Origin: CBDCZI01 sp965224495
GTDB taxonomy: Bacteria > Bacteroidota > Bacteroidia > Cytophagales > JAAEPT01
Length of the DNA: 64,000 bases
Direction of reading: 5' to 3'
NCBI GenBank assembly: GCA_965224495.1
Contig: CBDCZI010000022.1
Coordinates: forward strand, 1 to 64,000
This document shows, piece by piece, positions 25,389 to 35,440 of this stretch (position 1 is its first letter; every line of letters starts with the position of its first letter). The notes below the pieces were generated by a model. It did no database searches. It was not told the DNA's origin and saw only the letters and a list, made by a program, of their open reading frames with translations. A program made the position numbers and the translations under genes.

Positions 25389-25975
25389 TGATAGCTTTTT
25401 TAAAAGGAAGATTGGCACACAAAGAGGCAACTTTTGTGATTCTTGAAGTAAATGGAGTCGGCTACCGTGTATTTATTAGTTTAAATACGTATTCGGCGAT
25501 TAAAAATGAAGAAGCGTGTACATTATTTACACATTTTCACGTCAAAGAAGATGCGCAATTGTTGTATGGATTTACACAAACGAGCGAAAAATATACATTT
25601 CAGCAATTGATTTCGATTAGTGGTGTAGGTCCAAGTACAGCCTTGATGGTGTTATCGACATTGTCTTCGTCGGAATTGAAGAACGCCATTGTTTCTGACG
25701 ATGTGAAGACCATTCAATCAGTCAAAGGAATAGGTGCAAAAACGGCTCAACGTATTATTTTAGAGTTAAAAGATAAAATATTAAAAGAAGGTATCGAACC
25801 AGTAGAAGGGTTAGGAGGAGAGAATAACCAAGTAAGAGATGAAGCACTGACGGCTTTAGTTACTTTAGGGATAGCTAAAAATGTAGCAGAAAAAAGCATC
25901 GCTAAAATTATGAAAACAGCCGATGCTGGTATTGCAGTAGAAGATATTATTAAAAGAGCACTGAAAGCAGGGTAA
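25388..25975 (+). CDS. ruvA: Holliday junction branch migration protein RuvA
   Basis: A 195-residue DNA-binding protein that tetramerises on Holliday junctions and loads RuvB. It has an N-terminal OB fold (MIAFLKGRLAHKEATFVILEVNGVGYRVFISLNTY), helix-hairpin-helix motifs ISGVGPSTALMVLS (about 78-91) and VKGIGAKTAQRIILEL (about 113-128), and a C-terminal domain III (DEALTALVTLGIAKNVAEKSI). It shares a one-base stop/start overlap with maeB and is followed 83 bp later by sprA. This order is characteristic of Flavobacteriales. Confidence 0.96.
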   Translation: MIAFLKGRLAHKEATFVILEVNGVGYRVFISLNTYSAIKNEEACTLFTHFHVKEDAQLLYGFTQTSEKYTFQQLISISGVGPSTALMVLSTLSSSELKNAIVSDDVKTIQSVKGIGAKTAQRIILELKDKILKEGIEPVEGLGGENNQVRDEALTALVTLGIAKNVAEKSIAKIMKTADAGIAVEDIIKRALKAG

Positions 25976-26058
25976 ACAATAATTTAGAAGAGGAAACGTT
26001 AGGAGTTGGGACAAGGGAGTTCTATTTATTATAAATCAAGATATTATCTTTTAGTTAG

Positions 26059-29000
26059 TTGAAGTTACAAGTAAAACATATAATTAGTGCTTTTATTATA
26101 GGGTGTTCTTTTTACACATTTGCAAAATTGGCAAGTAGTGAAAACATAGAATTTAACACCCTACACTTTAATGAGTTCATACAAGATAATGTAGCTGTAC
26201 CACCTAAAGATACGGTATTTAAAGACAGAAGAGGTGATAAACATGTATCGACACCCCAAGCACATTCGCCTTTTCGTACACCGCCACCAAGTAATGTAAA
26301 AACAGAATTTACCTTAGATAAAGATTACAATTACACGGTAAAAGAAAGGGTAGGTAAACGCATACCTTACCGAGCACCTGCAAGTGTTTCTTTTGAAGAT
26401 TTTGTGGAAATGAAACGCCGTGAGATGATAAAAGATCATTGGCGAACGAAATCAAAAACGAAAAAAGACTCAAGCAGAGTAAACGATGACCCTTTAGAAT
26501 GGGGACTGATGGGAAAGAATGGCGAGCCGATTGTAACCATTAAACCAGCAGGAAGTGTAACGATAAGTTTAGGTGGTAAATGGCAACGGACAGAAAATCC
26601 TGCCTTTCCAGTAAATCAACAACGTACAGGAGGGATTGATTTTGACCAGCAAATTAGTTTGAGTTTGGCAGGTAAAATTGGCGACCGTATCAAGGTGGAT
26701 ATGAATTGGGATACGAAAGCTGCTTTTGACTTTGATAACAATTTCAAAGTAGCTTATGAAGGAAAAGATTACGATATCATTAAAGACTTACAGGTTGGTA
26801 ATGTCAGTATGCCTGTTGATAATACATTAATAAAAGGAGCTCAAAATTTATTTGGGGTATCGACTAAGTTACAGTTTGGTAAATTAGATGTTACCGCGGT
26901 GGTTGCTCAACAACGTGGTGTTAGCGAGCGAATAGTCATCAAAGGAGGAGGGTTGTCTCGTCCAATTGACAAACAAGCATCAGCTTATGAGTACAACCGT
27001 CACTTTTTTCTTTCACATTATTTCAAAAAGAAATTTGATGAAGCTTACCAACGAAATCCGTTAGCTCCAAATACAGGGTTTAGGGTAACGAGAGTTGAAG
27101 TGTATAAAACTAATATAAGTAACCAAACGGACGAATTAAGAACAATCACAGCCTTTTTGGATTTAGGAGAAAATGGTCAAAACGAAGCACCTGACTTAAC
27201 AAGTGAAGACAAAGAAGGGTATTTATTTAAAAAATCAGTAATTAATGGCGGTTCGGTATTGGCACCTTCAAACGATGCGAATGACTTGTACGCCACGGTT
27301 ACAGCAAGTGATAACAACAGAAAGACTGATAAAGTAGTTGATTATTTACAAAGTTTAGGTTTGGTGTCTGGAACAGATTTTGAGAAAATAAACAGTGCGA
27401 GAAGGCTTAATGAGAAAAGAGATTACACTTACCATGCTGACTTGGGGTACATTTCTTTAAACTCTACATTAAAAGATGACGAAGCATTGGCTGTAGCTTA
27501 CGAATACACATTAGACGGAGTGACTTACAAAGTAGGGGAGTTACCAGAAGATTACCAAGATTTGAACCAAGTAGAAGACGTTGTTTTCTTGAAATTATTG
27601 AAACCACAGTCAATAAATACCAACCTACCTACATGGAGTTTGATGATGAAAAATATTTATTCATTGAATACCTCAAACGTAAAACCCGAAAAATTTCAGC
27701 TCCGAATAATTTATAAAGATGACCTTTCTGGAGTAGATAACCCAAGTTTACAAGAAGGAGAAGGAATAGAAGGTGTTCCATTATTACGTCTATTAAATAT
27801 GGATAAATTAGACCCAAATGGTGATTTTAAACCAGATGGCAATTTTGATTTTTTAGCAAACGCAACGGTAAATACGAAAAGGGGTAAAATCATATTCCCC
27901 GTCTTACAGCCTTATGGCAGGTATTTAGACCATGTTTTTCAAGAAAAAGACCCCACTAATGCGTTGGTTTTATCTTCAAAATATTCTTTTCAAAAATTAT
28001 ATACAGGTACTCAAAACGATGCGAGACAACAAACGAATAGAGATAAATTCTTTTTACAAGGAAGTTACCAATCCTCTTCTTCAACTGATATTGCATTACC
28101 AGGGATAAATATTGCTGAAGGTTCGGTTAGTATTACAGTAGGGAGTCGAACCTTACAAGAAGGCTCCGATTTTACCGTTGATTACCAGTTTGGGCGAGTG
28201 AAAATTATAAACGCAGGGGTTTTAGCTTCAGGGGAAGACATTACTATTCGTTATGAGAAGTCTGATTTATTTAGTGTTCGTTCCAAGAGTTTGATGGGTA
28301 CACATTTAGCCTATAATTTCTCCGAAAATTTTCAAGCAGGATTTACGTGGATGTACCTGAGTGAAAAGCCGTTTTTGACAAGAGTGAGTACAGGGTCTGA
28401 GCCGATAAAGAATATGCAGTTTGGTTTAGATGCCAAATACAAAGACAAGTCGAGAATGATAACGAAGTTGGTTGATGCTTTGCCGGGTTACCACTCTAAA
28501 AAAGAGTCTGCGGTAGATTTACGTTGGGAAATGGCTGCCTTAAAACCAGGGCATTCCAAAACGATAGGGGAAACAGGCACGTCTTATTTAGATGATTTTG
28601 AAGGAGCGGCGACACCTTATGATTTTACTCGTTCACCATTTACATGGAAAATCTCCTCTGTTCCAGTTTCTCATAATGACTGGGGGCTAGATTCTACACA
28701 GACAGGGTTTCACCGTGCAAAAATGAACTGGTTTACGGTAGATAATTCTTTTTTTCAGAACAACAATGGTAATCCAGGGTTTGAATTAACCAAGGAGTGT
28801 GAAGAGAATAATTTCACAGGATCTGTAATTCCTCAAGATATTTTCGTGAACAGACAGCTTGCTAATGGTTTAGGACCTTTACCTCAAAAAGTACTTGATT
28901 TGGTTTATTATCCTAAAGAAAGAGGTCCTTATAATTACAATGGGAACGCCAGTGAGTTTTCGACAGATGATTTTGGGTCAGGTAATGTAGGTTTGTTTAA

Positions 29001-32000
29001 TCAACCAGAAAATAACTGGGCAAGTATTGTACGACCAATTACGTTTGATACCGATTTTGAAAAAGCAAATATTGAATATTTAGAATTTTGGGTGATGTCC
29101 CCATTTACTCCAGAAAATACATCAATAGGGAATGCAGGAACTGTTCATCCCGATTTGGTAGAAGAAATGGAACAGACAGTTCCTTACCCCGTTTATCAAA
29201 ATGGATCATTAGAAGGTAAACTTTCTTTTCATTTGGGGAATGTAAATGAGGATGTCTTAAAAGATGGGTTACAATCTTTCGAAAATGGGTTACCTGATGT
29301 TAATTCAAAAGAAACCCCTTGGGGAGAGGTAACCACACAGCAATATATCACAAATGCCTTTGATAACTCTAAAGATAGAAGTTTACAAGATATTGGTTTA
29401 GATGGATTGAATGATGATGCCGAAAAAATAAAACATGAGGGGTTCACCACATGGGCATCGGCTAATGGGTTTGTCAATGAATTAGCGGATATTTCTACAG
29501 ATAACTTTGAATATTTCATAAACGAAGAAAATGATACGAGATGTATTTTAGAGCGTTATAGAGATTTTAATGGTTTAGAAAATAATTCTTTTGTGAAAGA
29601 AGGGACGGAGTCTTTTCCTCAGCCAAATTACACCACACCAGATAATGAAGATGTAAACAGAGATAAAACAATTAGTTTTACGGACAGTTATTGGGCATAC
29701 GATTTAGAAATAAATGCAAATACATTCTCTACAAACGGAGTAGATAACAACCCTTACATAGTTGACCGAGTGGTCGCAAATGCTAATAGTTCTGATAAAA
29801 ACCCCGTAGAATGGTACCAAGTAAGGATTCCTTTGGTGCAAGGTAAAGCCGTAGGGGGGATTTCAGGCTTTCAAACCATTAAGTTTTTTAGAATGAATAT
29901 GTCAGGGTTTAAAGAACCAGTGATGTTGCGTATGGTAGAATTGCAATTGGTATCTGCACAGTGGAGACGCTATAATAAGAACTTGGATAACGAAGGAGGA
30001 GCACAACAAAACGAACCTTACGACCCTAATTTTTCTGTCGGGGTAGTCAATATTGAACAAAACGCTATTAGTAACGGAGCATCTTCTCCGTATGTGTTAC
30101 CTCCTGGTGTAATTCGTGATTTTGACCAAACCTCAGCACAAGTTAGAGAACAAAACGAACAATCAATGTTATTGAAGGTTGTTGATTTGAAAGATGGAGA
30201 CGCTAGAGGAGTGTTTAAAAACATGGCGATTGATATGATTAATTATGAGAAGATAGAAATGTACGTCCATGCAGAGTCGCCAAATACATCTACTTTTAAT
30301 AATGAAATGACTTCTTTTATTCGACTAGGAACCGATAATTCAGAACACTATTACGAAATAGAAGTTCCTTTGATGTTATCTGATATATCAAATGGCAGTG
30401 CAGATGAAGTTTGGAGAGAAGAAAATCATTTTGATATCAAGTTCAAAGACATAACAGCGGTCAAATTAGCGAGAAATAAGGCAGCGTTTGACAAAAACTC
30501 GGTATTTACACAAAAAGTTGGTAAGCATACAGTGAGAATAAAAGGTAACCCAGACCGAAGTACGGTGCGGTCTATGTTGATAGGCTTACGTAACCCAAAA
30601 GATAATGGAGCATCTAAAACAGTAACTGTTTGGGTAAATGAGATGCGAGTAACAGGTTTTAATGAAAAAATGGGTGTTGCTACAACGGCTAGTTTCAATA
30701 TACAAGCTGCCGATTTATTGAAACTATCTGGTTCAATGAAATACACAGGGAACAATTACGGAAACCTAGAAGATAAAATTAGTGAACGGTCGAGAGCACA
30801 AAAATTGCAATACGGAACGGCAATGAACATTGAAATGGATAAATTTTTGCCTAAAAAATGGGGACTTAAAATACCTGTTTACACCAGTTACGATAAAGAA
30901 ATTGTCTCTCCTCAATACAATCCATTAGATCCTGACGTGAAAACAAAAGATGCTTTAAAGAACTTTGAAGATGAAGAGAAACGCAAAGAATTTAGAGATA
31001 AAATCATTTATAATAAAGAGGTTAAAAGTGTAAACGTAACCAACCTACGTAAAGTAAGCACTAACAAAAAGAAGAAGAAAAGAGTGTACAGCGTAGATAA
31101 CTTAATGGTTTCGGCAGGTTATACCGAGGAAAAAAGAAATGGAATTAATAATGAAAATACAGCAATAGGTAACAACTTACATTCATACAAACAACAGCGC
31201 TACAAAGGTTCTTTGGGTTATGCTTATACCGTGAAGCAGAAAAATTACAAGCCGTTTGAGAAATCGAAATTGGTTAAATCAAAACATTTAAAATTGATAA
31301 AAGATTTCAATATTAACTTTCTACCTACAGATTTTTCTGTGAAGTATGATTTGGATAGAAAATTCACACGAACCCAACTATACAACACCGCTTTAACTAC
31401 CGAAGGAGTTGATCCGACTTATGAAAAAGCATTTTGGTTTAATAGGACCTATAAATTATCGTGGAACTTTACCAAAAGTTTAAAATTTACCTACGATGCA
31501 AAAGTAAAAGCGATAGTAGATGAACCCGAAGGAGACAAACGAGGAGATAACAATATTTCTAAAAGTGATTACCAAAAAACAGTACAAGACAACCTCTTTG
31601 ACGGAGGAAGGGTTAAGGATTTTAAACAGGATCTCAAACTAACTTACAAGTTACCTTTAAGCAAAATACCATTGGTTAACTGGATAAACTCTAGTGTATC
31701 TTATACGGGGACGTACAAATGGAAAGCGGGAGCAGAAGGGAATAATGACCCGAGTGCAAATGAATATTTTTACGGAAACTTAGCCTCTAACGCACAGCAA
31801 CTAGGAGCGACAGGTAAAGTTAATTTCGTTAAATTGTATAATAAATCGAAATATTTGAAATCTATTAATTCACCACGAAGAAAAAGTTCTGCCCCTCCAA
31901 ACCCTGCTGATACAAATAGGAGAGGGGAGCAACGAAAACATTATAAATTAGGAAAAAGGAGTTTGCGTGTCTTGATGATGGTACGAAATGTAAGCGGTAG

Positions 32001-33339
32001 CTACAAAGAAAAAAACTCAATTATCCTACCAGGTTATGCGGAAAGAACAAGGTTTTTTGGTTTAGACCCAGACATGGATAATTTTAGTGAGTTCTTACCT
32101 TTTATCTTTGGTTACCAAGAAATGGAAAACCAAGATGGGGTGAAACAATTGACCAGAAAAAATGGTTGGCTGACACAGAGTATTTATACCAACGAAACAA
32201 TTACACAATCAAAAAAGAAGGACTTAAACTTAAAGGCGACTATTGAACCTTTTAAGTATTTTAAGGTGAGTTTAAATTTAAAACAAACAAAAACAACACG
32301 CTACGCTGAAGTTTACCGTAGAGAAGATGAAAGTTCGTCATTAAATGACTTCGTATCATTTAACCCAATCATGGGAGGAAGTGTGAGTATGAGCTATATC
32401 ACTGCAAGAACAATGTTCGGGAAGGATAATGAAGACAATGAATCTCCTGTTTTTGAAACCTTTGACGCCAATAGAAGCACCATCCAAGCACGTCTTAACG
32501 CCAAAGATGAGACAAAAATAACTACTTACGGGAATAAACACCAAGACGTAATGATACCTGCTTTTTTGGCAGCTTACTCAGGACAAGAAGTCGATAATGT
32601 AAAACTAAGTCGTTTGCCAGCAATCCCCTTGCCCAACTGGCGAATAGATTACAGTGGATTGGCAAAATTAAAAATGTTTAAAAAGAAATTTTCTACAATT
32701 ACTTTAAAACACGCTTACATTTCAAAGTACAGTTTAACAAACTACTCTTCTTCGTTACAATACAATGACTTAAGCTCAAAAGACAAAGTAGCAAACATTA
32801 CCTCTCGACCAGAAGTCAACGAAAATGGAGATTATGTACCCGAGTTTACCGTTACAGAAGTAACTATCAAAGAAAATTTTAAGCCACTAATTGGTATAAA
32901 TATCCGTACACGAAAAAAAATGAGTTTTAAAGTTGATTATAATAAAACAAGAAATTTAGCCTTAAGTATGGCAAATGCACAAATAACCGAATTAAACAGT
33001 AGTGCATTAGTTATCGGTATAGGTTATACGACAAAGAAAAACTCCAAATGGGGAAAGAAAAATGATAAGACAGACCGTATATTGCCCAACGAATTAACCT
33101 TAAAAATAGACGTATCGGTGAAAAACACAAAAACAACACAACGTTCATTAGATGGGGTGAACACTGTAACGGCAGGTAATTGGAACTTTCAATTAAGACC
33201 AAACATTAGCTATAAAATAAACAAAAGAGCCACGCTCCAATTCTATTTTGAGCGAACAGTCAATCAACCACATATATCAAGTTCATTTAAACGAAACACA
33301 ACAGCAGCAGGTGCTCGTGTAAGGTTTAATCTGAAATAG
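26059..33339 (+). CDS. sprA: SprA, outer-membrane translocon of the type IX secretion system
   Basis: A 2426-residue giant beta-barrel through which T9SS cargo (such as the chitinase at 16101 and gliding adhesins) crosses the outer membrane. It starts at TTG: the in-frame TAG at 26056-26058 lies just before, and no ATG occurs until past residue 100, while the TTG gives a plausible exported N-terminus (KLQVKHIISAFIIGCSFYTFAKLASS). Family motifs: GKNGEPIVTIKPAGSVTISLGGKW (about 155-180), GDRIKVDMNWDTKAAFDF, QVGNVSMPVDNTLI, 'LVDALPGYHSKKES', SYLDDFEGAATPYDF and a long barrel of alternating strands to the final ...AAGARVRFNLK. The size is within the 2300-2500 norm. It is the defining gene of the cluster ruvA-sprA-gcvH. 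Confidence 0.96.
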   Translation: MKLQVKHIISAFIIGCSFYTFAKLASSENIEFNTLHFNEFIQDNVAVPPKDTVFKDRRGDKHVSTPQAHSPFRTPPPSNVKTEFTLDKDYNYTVKERVGKRIPYRAPASVSFEDFVEMKRREMIKDHWRTKSKTKKDSSRVNDDPLEWGLMGKNGEPIVTIKPAGSVTISLGGKWQRTENPAFPVNQQRTGGIDFDQQISLSLAGKIGDRIKVDMNWDTKAAFDFDNNFKVAYEGKDYDIIKDLQVGNVSMPVDNTLIKGAQNLFGVSTKLQFGKLDVTAVVAQQRGVSERIVIKGGGLSRPIDKQASAYEYNRHFFLSHYFKKKFDEAYQRNPLAPNTGFRVTRVEVYKTNISNQTDELRTITAFLDLGENGQNEAPDLTSEDKEGYLFKKSVINGGSVLAPSNDANDLYATVTASDNNRKTDKVVDYLQSLGLVSGTDFEKINSARRLNEKRDYTYHADLGYISLNSTLKDDEALAVAYEYTLDGVTYKVGELPEDYQDLNQVEDVVFLKLLKPQSINTNLPTWSLMMKNIYSLNTSNVKPEKFQLRIIYKDDLSGVDNPSLQEGEGIEGVPLLRLLNMDKLDPNGDFKPDGNFDFLANATVNTKRGKIIFPVLQPYGRYLDHVFQEKDPTNALVLSSKYSFQKLYTGTQNDARQQTNRDKFFLQGSYQSSSSTDIALPGINIAEGSVSITVGSRTLQEGSDFTVDYQFGRVKIINAGVLASGEDITIRYEKSDLFSVRSKSLMGTHLAYNFSENFQAGFTWMYLSEKPFLTRVSTGSEPIKNMQFGLDAKYKDKSRMITKLVDALPGYHSKKESAVDLRWEMAALKPGHSKTIGETGTSYLDDFEGAATPYDFTRSPFTWKISSVPVSHNDWGLDSTQTGFHRAKMNWFTVDNSFFQNNNGNPGFELTKECEENNFTGSVIPQDIFVNRQLANGLGPLPQKVLDLVYYPKERGPYNYNGNASEFSTDDFGSGNVGLFNQPENNWASIVRPITFDTDFEKANIEYLEFWVMSPFTPENTSIGNAGTVHPDLVEEMEQTVPYPVYQNGSLEGKLSFHLGNVNEDVLKDGLQSFENGLPDVNSKETPWGEVTTQQYITNAFDNSKDRSLQDIGLDGLNDDAEKIKHEGFTTWASANGFVNELADISTDNFEYFINEENDTRCILERYRDFNGLENNSFVKEGTESFPQPNYTTPDNEDVNRDKTISFTDSYWAYDLEINANTFSTNGVDNNPYIVDRVVANANSSDKNPVEWYQVRIPLVQGKAVGGISGFQTIKFFRMNMSGFKEPVMLRMVELQLVSAQWRRYNKNLDNEGGAQQNEPYDPNFSVGVVNIEQNAISNGASSPYVLPPGVIRDFDQTSAQVREQNEQSMLLKVVDLKDGDARGVFKNMAIDMINYEKIEMYVHAESPNTSTFNNEMTSFIRLGTDNSEHYYEIEVPLMLSDISNGSADEVWREENHFDIKFKDITAVKLARNKAAFDKNSVFTQKVGKHTVRIKGNPDRSTVRSMLIGLRNPKDNGASKTVTVWVNEMRVTGFNEKMGVATTASFNIQAADLLKLSGSMKYTGNNYGNLEDKISERSRAQKLQYGTAMNIEMDKFLPKKWGLKIPVYTSYDKEIVSPQYNPLDPDVKTKDALKNFEDEEKRKEFRDKIIYNKEVKSVNVTNLRKVSTNKKKKKRVYSVDNLMVSAGYTEEKRNGINNENTAIGNNLHSYKQQRYKGSLGYAYTVKQKNYKPFEKSKLVKSKHLKLIKDFNINFLPTDFSVKYDLDRKFTRTQLYNTALTTEGVDPTYEKAFWFNRTYKLSWNFTKSLKFTYDAKVKAIVDEPEGDKRGDNNISKSDYQKTVQDNLFDGGRVKDFKQDLKLTYKLPLSKIPLVNWINSSVSYTGTYKWKAGAEGNNDPSANEYFYGNLASNAQQLGATGKVNFVKLYNKSKYLKSINSPRRKSSAPPNPADTNRRGEQRKHYKLGKRSLRVLMMVRNVSGSYKEKNSIILPGYAERTRFFGLDPDMDNFSEFLPFIFGYQEMENQDGVKQLTRKNGWLTQSIYTNETITQSKKKDLNLKATIEPFKYFKVSLNLKQTKTTRYAEVYRREDESSSLNDFVSFNPIMGGSVSMSYITARTMFGKDNEDNESPVFETFDANRSTIQARLNAKDETKITTYGNKHQDVMIPAFLAAYSGQEVDNVKLSRLPAIPLPNWRIDYSGLAKLKMFKKKFSTITLKHAYISKYSLTNYSSSLQYNDLSSKDKVANITSRPEVNENGDYVPEFTVTEVTIKENFKPLIGINIRTRKKMSFKVDYNKTRNLALSMANAQITELNSSALVIGIGYTTKKNSKWGKKNDKTDRILPNELTLKIDVSVKNTKTTQRSLDGVNTVTAGNWNFQLRPNISYKINKRATLQFYFERTVNQPHISSSFKRNTTAAGARVRFNLK

Positions 33340-33374
33340 GAAGTAAAAAGCATGCGTAAATAAATAGAAGTGAT

Positions 33375-33382
33375 TAGCTTTG
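33375..33382 (+). promoter_or_regulatory. Putative -7 box of gcvH
   Basis: TAGCTTTG fits the Bacteroidota consensus TAnnTTTG exactly. It lies 99 bases before the gcvH start. No clear TTG -33 element was seen. The leader that follows contains two small hairpins: CTTAACT/AGTTAAG (33412-33434) and GAGGT-AAAAG-ACCTC (33451-33465, 15 bases before the ATG). Confidence 0.45.
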
Positions 33383-33480
33383 TCAAAACATAGATTGTAA
33401 AATATAATTGGCTTAACTATTGATAGTAGTTAAGTAATCATAAAAATAACGAGGTAAAAGACCTCATCTAAAAGAATAAA

Positions 33481-33861
33481 ATGAATTTCCCAGAAGAATT
33501 AAAATACACAAAAGACCACGAATGGGTCAAAATAGAAGGTGATATTGCGACAGTAGGCGTAACCGAATTTGCTCAAAGCGAATTAGGAGATATCGTATAT
33601 GTAGAGATCGATACCGTAGGTGAAACATTAGATAAAGATGCTGTTTTTGGTACAATAGAAGCCGTGAAAACAGTCAGCGATTTATTTTCTCCAGTAACAG
33701 GCGAGGTCTTAGAGTTTAACGAAGACATCGAAGACGCACCCGAAATGGTCAACGAAGACCCTTACGGAGAAGGTTGGTTGGTGAAAATAAAAATTGATAA
33801 TACCGGCGAAGTCGCTGAGCTGTTAGACGCCGCAGGGTATAAAGCCGAAATCGGTAAATAA
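33481..33861 (+). CDS. gcvH: Glycine cleavage system H protein
   Basis: A 126-residue lipoyl carrier that shuttles the aminomethyl group between the P, T and L proteins. The N-terminus is YTKDHEWVKIEGDIATVGVTEFAQ. The lipoyl-lysine motif is GTIEAVKTVSDLFSP with Lys63. Then come GEVLEFNEDIEDAPEMVNEDPYGEGWLVKIKI and the C-terminal helix. The length is normal (about 126). It has its own leader after sprA and is followed by vanZ 77 bp later. Confidence 0.97.
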   Translation: MNFPEELKYTKDHEWVKIEGDIATVGVTEFAQSELGDIVYVEIDTVGETLDKDAVFGTIEAVKTVSDLFSPVTGEVLEFNEDIEDAPEMVNEDPYGEGWLVKIKIDNTGEVAELLDAAGYKAEIGK

Positions 33862-33938
33862 TTAACTGCTCAGTAAGGGAGGTTTCTTTTGAAATTGTCT
33901 TTATTAAAACTATAAACAGCTGTTTAGTAAACATACCC

Positions 33939-34307
33939 ATGTTTTTTAAATATAATATTTTCACCCTTCTGTGGTTGGTCATTGTTTTCCTCCTTGTTTT
34001 GATAACAGGAGAAAACATTGCCAGTATGGAATACCCTCATATTGACAAGGTAGTACACGTTTTACTGTTTAGTGCATTGTCTTTTATGATGAATAGTGGA
34101 TTTGTAAAGCAAGACAGGTCGATGAAATTACGTTTTAAGGCACCTATTTATGCGGTGTCTTTAGCTGCCTTAGCAGCCTTGTTGATTGAATTGTTACAAT
34201 GGGCAGTAACGCAAAGACCATTTGATGGGTTTAGTTTTTTAAGTGACCTAGTGGGTTGTATATTAGGGTATTTTCTTTTTATATTGGTTTACCAAATTTT
34301 AAAATAA
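33939..34307 (+). CDS. VanZ-like family membrane protein
   Basis: A 122-residue protein with four hydrophobic segments (about 5-22, 38-52, 65-87, 98-118). The VanZ-like motif is 'DKVVHVLLFSALSFMM' (about 35-50), followed by 'PIYAVSLAALAALLIELLQWAVTQRPFDGFSFLSDLVGCILGY', where ExxQ and (D/S)xxDxxxNxxG positions are the family hallmark (G/C in place of N here). The family is named after a teicoplanin-resistance gene, but most members have no known role. It lies 6 bp before tonB and is probably co-transcribed. Confidence 0.85.
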   Translation: MFFKYNIFTLLWLVIVFLLVLITGENIASMEYPHIDKVVHVLLFSALSFMMNSGFVKQDRSMKLRFKAPIYAVSLAALAALLIELLQWAVTQRPFDGFSFLSDLVGCILGYFLFILVYQILK

Positions 34308-34313
34308 ATAGTA

Positions 34314-35093
34314 ATGACAATATTGCTTTATTTCTTGATTATCATCTTACCGATAGCTCTTTTGAGCATAGGTATCAACTATTGGATAAAATACAACGCC
34401 CCCAAAGAAGACAAAGACAAGCCGAGAAATAAATTAGTCGCTTATATTTATAATTACAGTGGTATTTTAAAGGCAGTCGGTTTTATCACCGCCCTTTTAT
34501 TTTGCATTGCTTTGTGGAATTACCGTTACGAATTTAACGTAATCATTGAAGCCGAAAAGCAAAAAGAATTGATAATGGATATCTTCGATTTGACGATAAA
34601 TACCGAGCAGAAAAAACCACCAAAACCAAAACCTATTCTCACGCCAAAAATAATAGAAACACCAGAAGAAGAGCTAGAGGATGAACCAGAACCTAAATTT
34701 GAGGAAGAACCACAAGACGAACCCGATCCGGTACAAGGCTTAGAAGGTGATGAGGACGGTGAGGATGAAGAAGAGTTTGACGACAAAGAATACAGTGTCG
34801 CCGAAGTGCAGCAACTTCCTAAATTTATGGGAGGAGTGGCAGCTTTCTTGAAACGACACTATGTCGTGCCACCTGTAGATAGACGAAAACACATAACAGG
34901 AAAGATATACGTCAGTTTTCTTATCGGTAGAGACGGAAGTATCTCGGAAGTGAAGATTTTACGTGGCTTAACACCAGCAATGGACAAAGAAGCTATTCGA
35001 GTAATTAAAAGTATGCCCAAATGGGATCCTGCTTACAATGCAGGAGTACCCGTAAAAGTACGAATGAACCAACCAATAAACATCGTTTACTAA
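34314..35093 (+). CDS. TonB-like energy transducer
   Basis: A 259-residue periplasm-spanning protein. Hydrophobic segments at about 3-22 and 50-68; an unusually acidic and proline-containing linker (about 95-165; EEELEDEPEPKFEEEPQDEPDP) instead of the common Pro-Lys one; and a C-terminal TonB domain (about 170-259; YSVAEVQQLPKFMGG ... GKIYVSFLIGRDGSISEVKILRG ... VRVIKSMPKWDPAYNAGVPVKVRMNQPINI). The last strand is the TonB-box partner. The two N-terminal segments and acidic linker are a little unusual. Its stop codon overlaps the start of the Dabb gene by one base. Confidence 0.9.
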   Translation: MTILLYFLIIILPIALLSIGINYWIKYNAPKEDKDKPRNKLVAYIYNYSGILKAVGFITALLFCIALWNYRYEFNVIIEAEKQKELIMDIFDLTINTEQKKPPKPKPILTPKIIETPEEELEDEPEPKFEEEPQDEPDPVQGLEGDEDGEDEEEFDDKEYSVAEVQQLPKFMGGVAAFLKRHYVVPPVDRRKHITGKIYVSFLIGRDGSISEVKILRGLTPAMDKEAIRVIKSMPKWDPAYNAGVPVKVRMNQPINIVY

Positions 35094-35383
35094 TGATAAA
35101 ACATATTGTATCGTGGAAACTTCGAGACGAAGACAAAGCGAAAAATGCCGCAAAAATAAAGATTGTATTAGAGAGTTTAAAAGCCCAAATACCTCAATGT
35201 GTAGAACTCGAAGTTGGCGTTGATTTCAACCAAAGTAACGCTGCCCATGACGTGGTATTGTATTCAACCTTTGAAACAAAAGCCGATTTAGACGTTTACC
35301 AAAACCATCCTCGCCACTTAGAAGCTGTTGAGTTTGTCAAATCAGTAGTCAAGCACCGTATTGTCGTAGATTACGAAGTATAA
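35093..35383 (+). CDS. Dabb (stress-responsive alpha-beta barrel) protein
   Basis: A 96-residue dimeric-barrel protein starting MIKHIVSWKLRDEDKAKN. The Dabb pattern is clear: 'IKHIV.wKl', 'L..L...IP.c...EvGvdf', 'HDVVLYSTFETKADLDVYQNHPRHLEAVEFVKSV'. The reading frame is open 72 bases further upstream, but this start gives the standard length and overlaps the tonB stop (TAATG), a common coupling. The biochemical role is not known; some family members catalyse cyclisation or hydrolysis reactions. Confidence 0.9.
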   Translation: MIKHIVSWKLRDEDKAKNAAKIKIVLESLKAQIPQCVELEVGVDFNQSNAAHDVVLYSTFETKADLDVYQNHPRHLEAVEFVKSVVKHRIVVDYEV

Positions 35384-35440
35384 ATAGAAGGAGCTTCCCC
35401 TTTGTTACCAAAGGTTTGTTCATCTTTATTTACAATATTA

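Noticed and set aside
33383..33480. Glycine riboswitch before gcvH
   Set aside because: The leader is under 100 bases and lacks the paired aptamer cores. Only two simple hairpins are visible.
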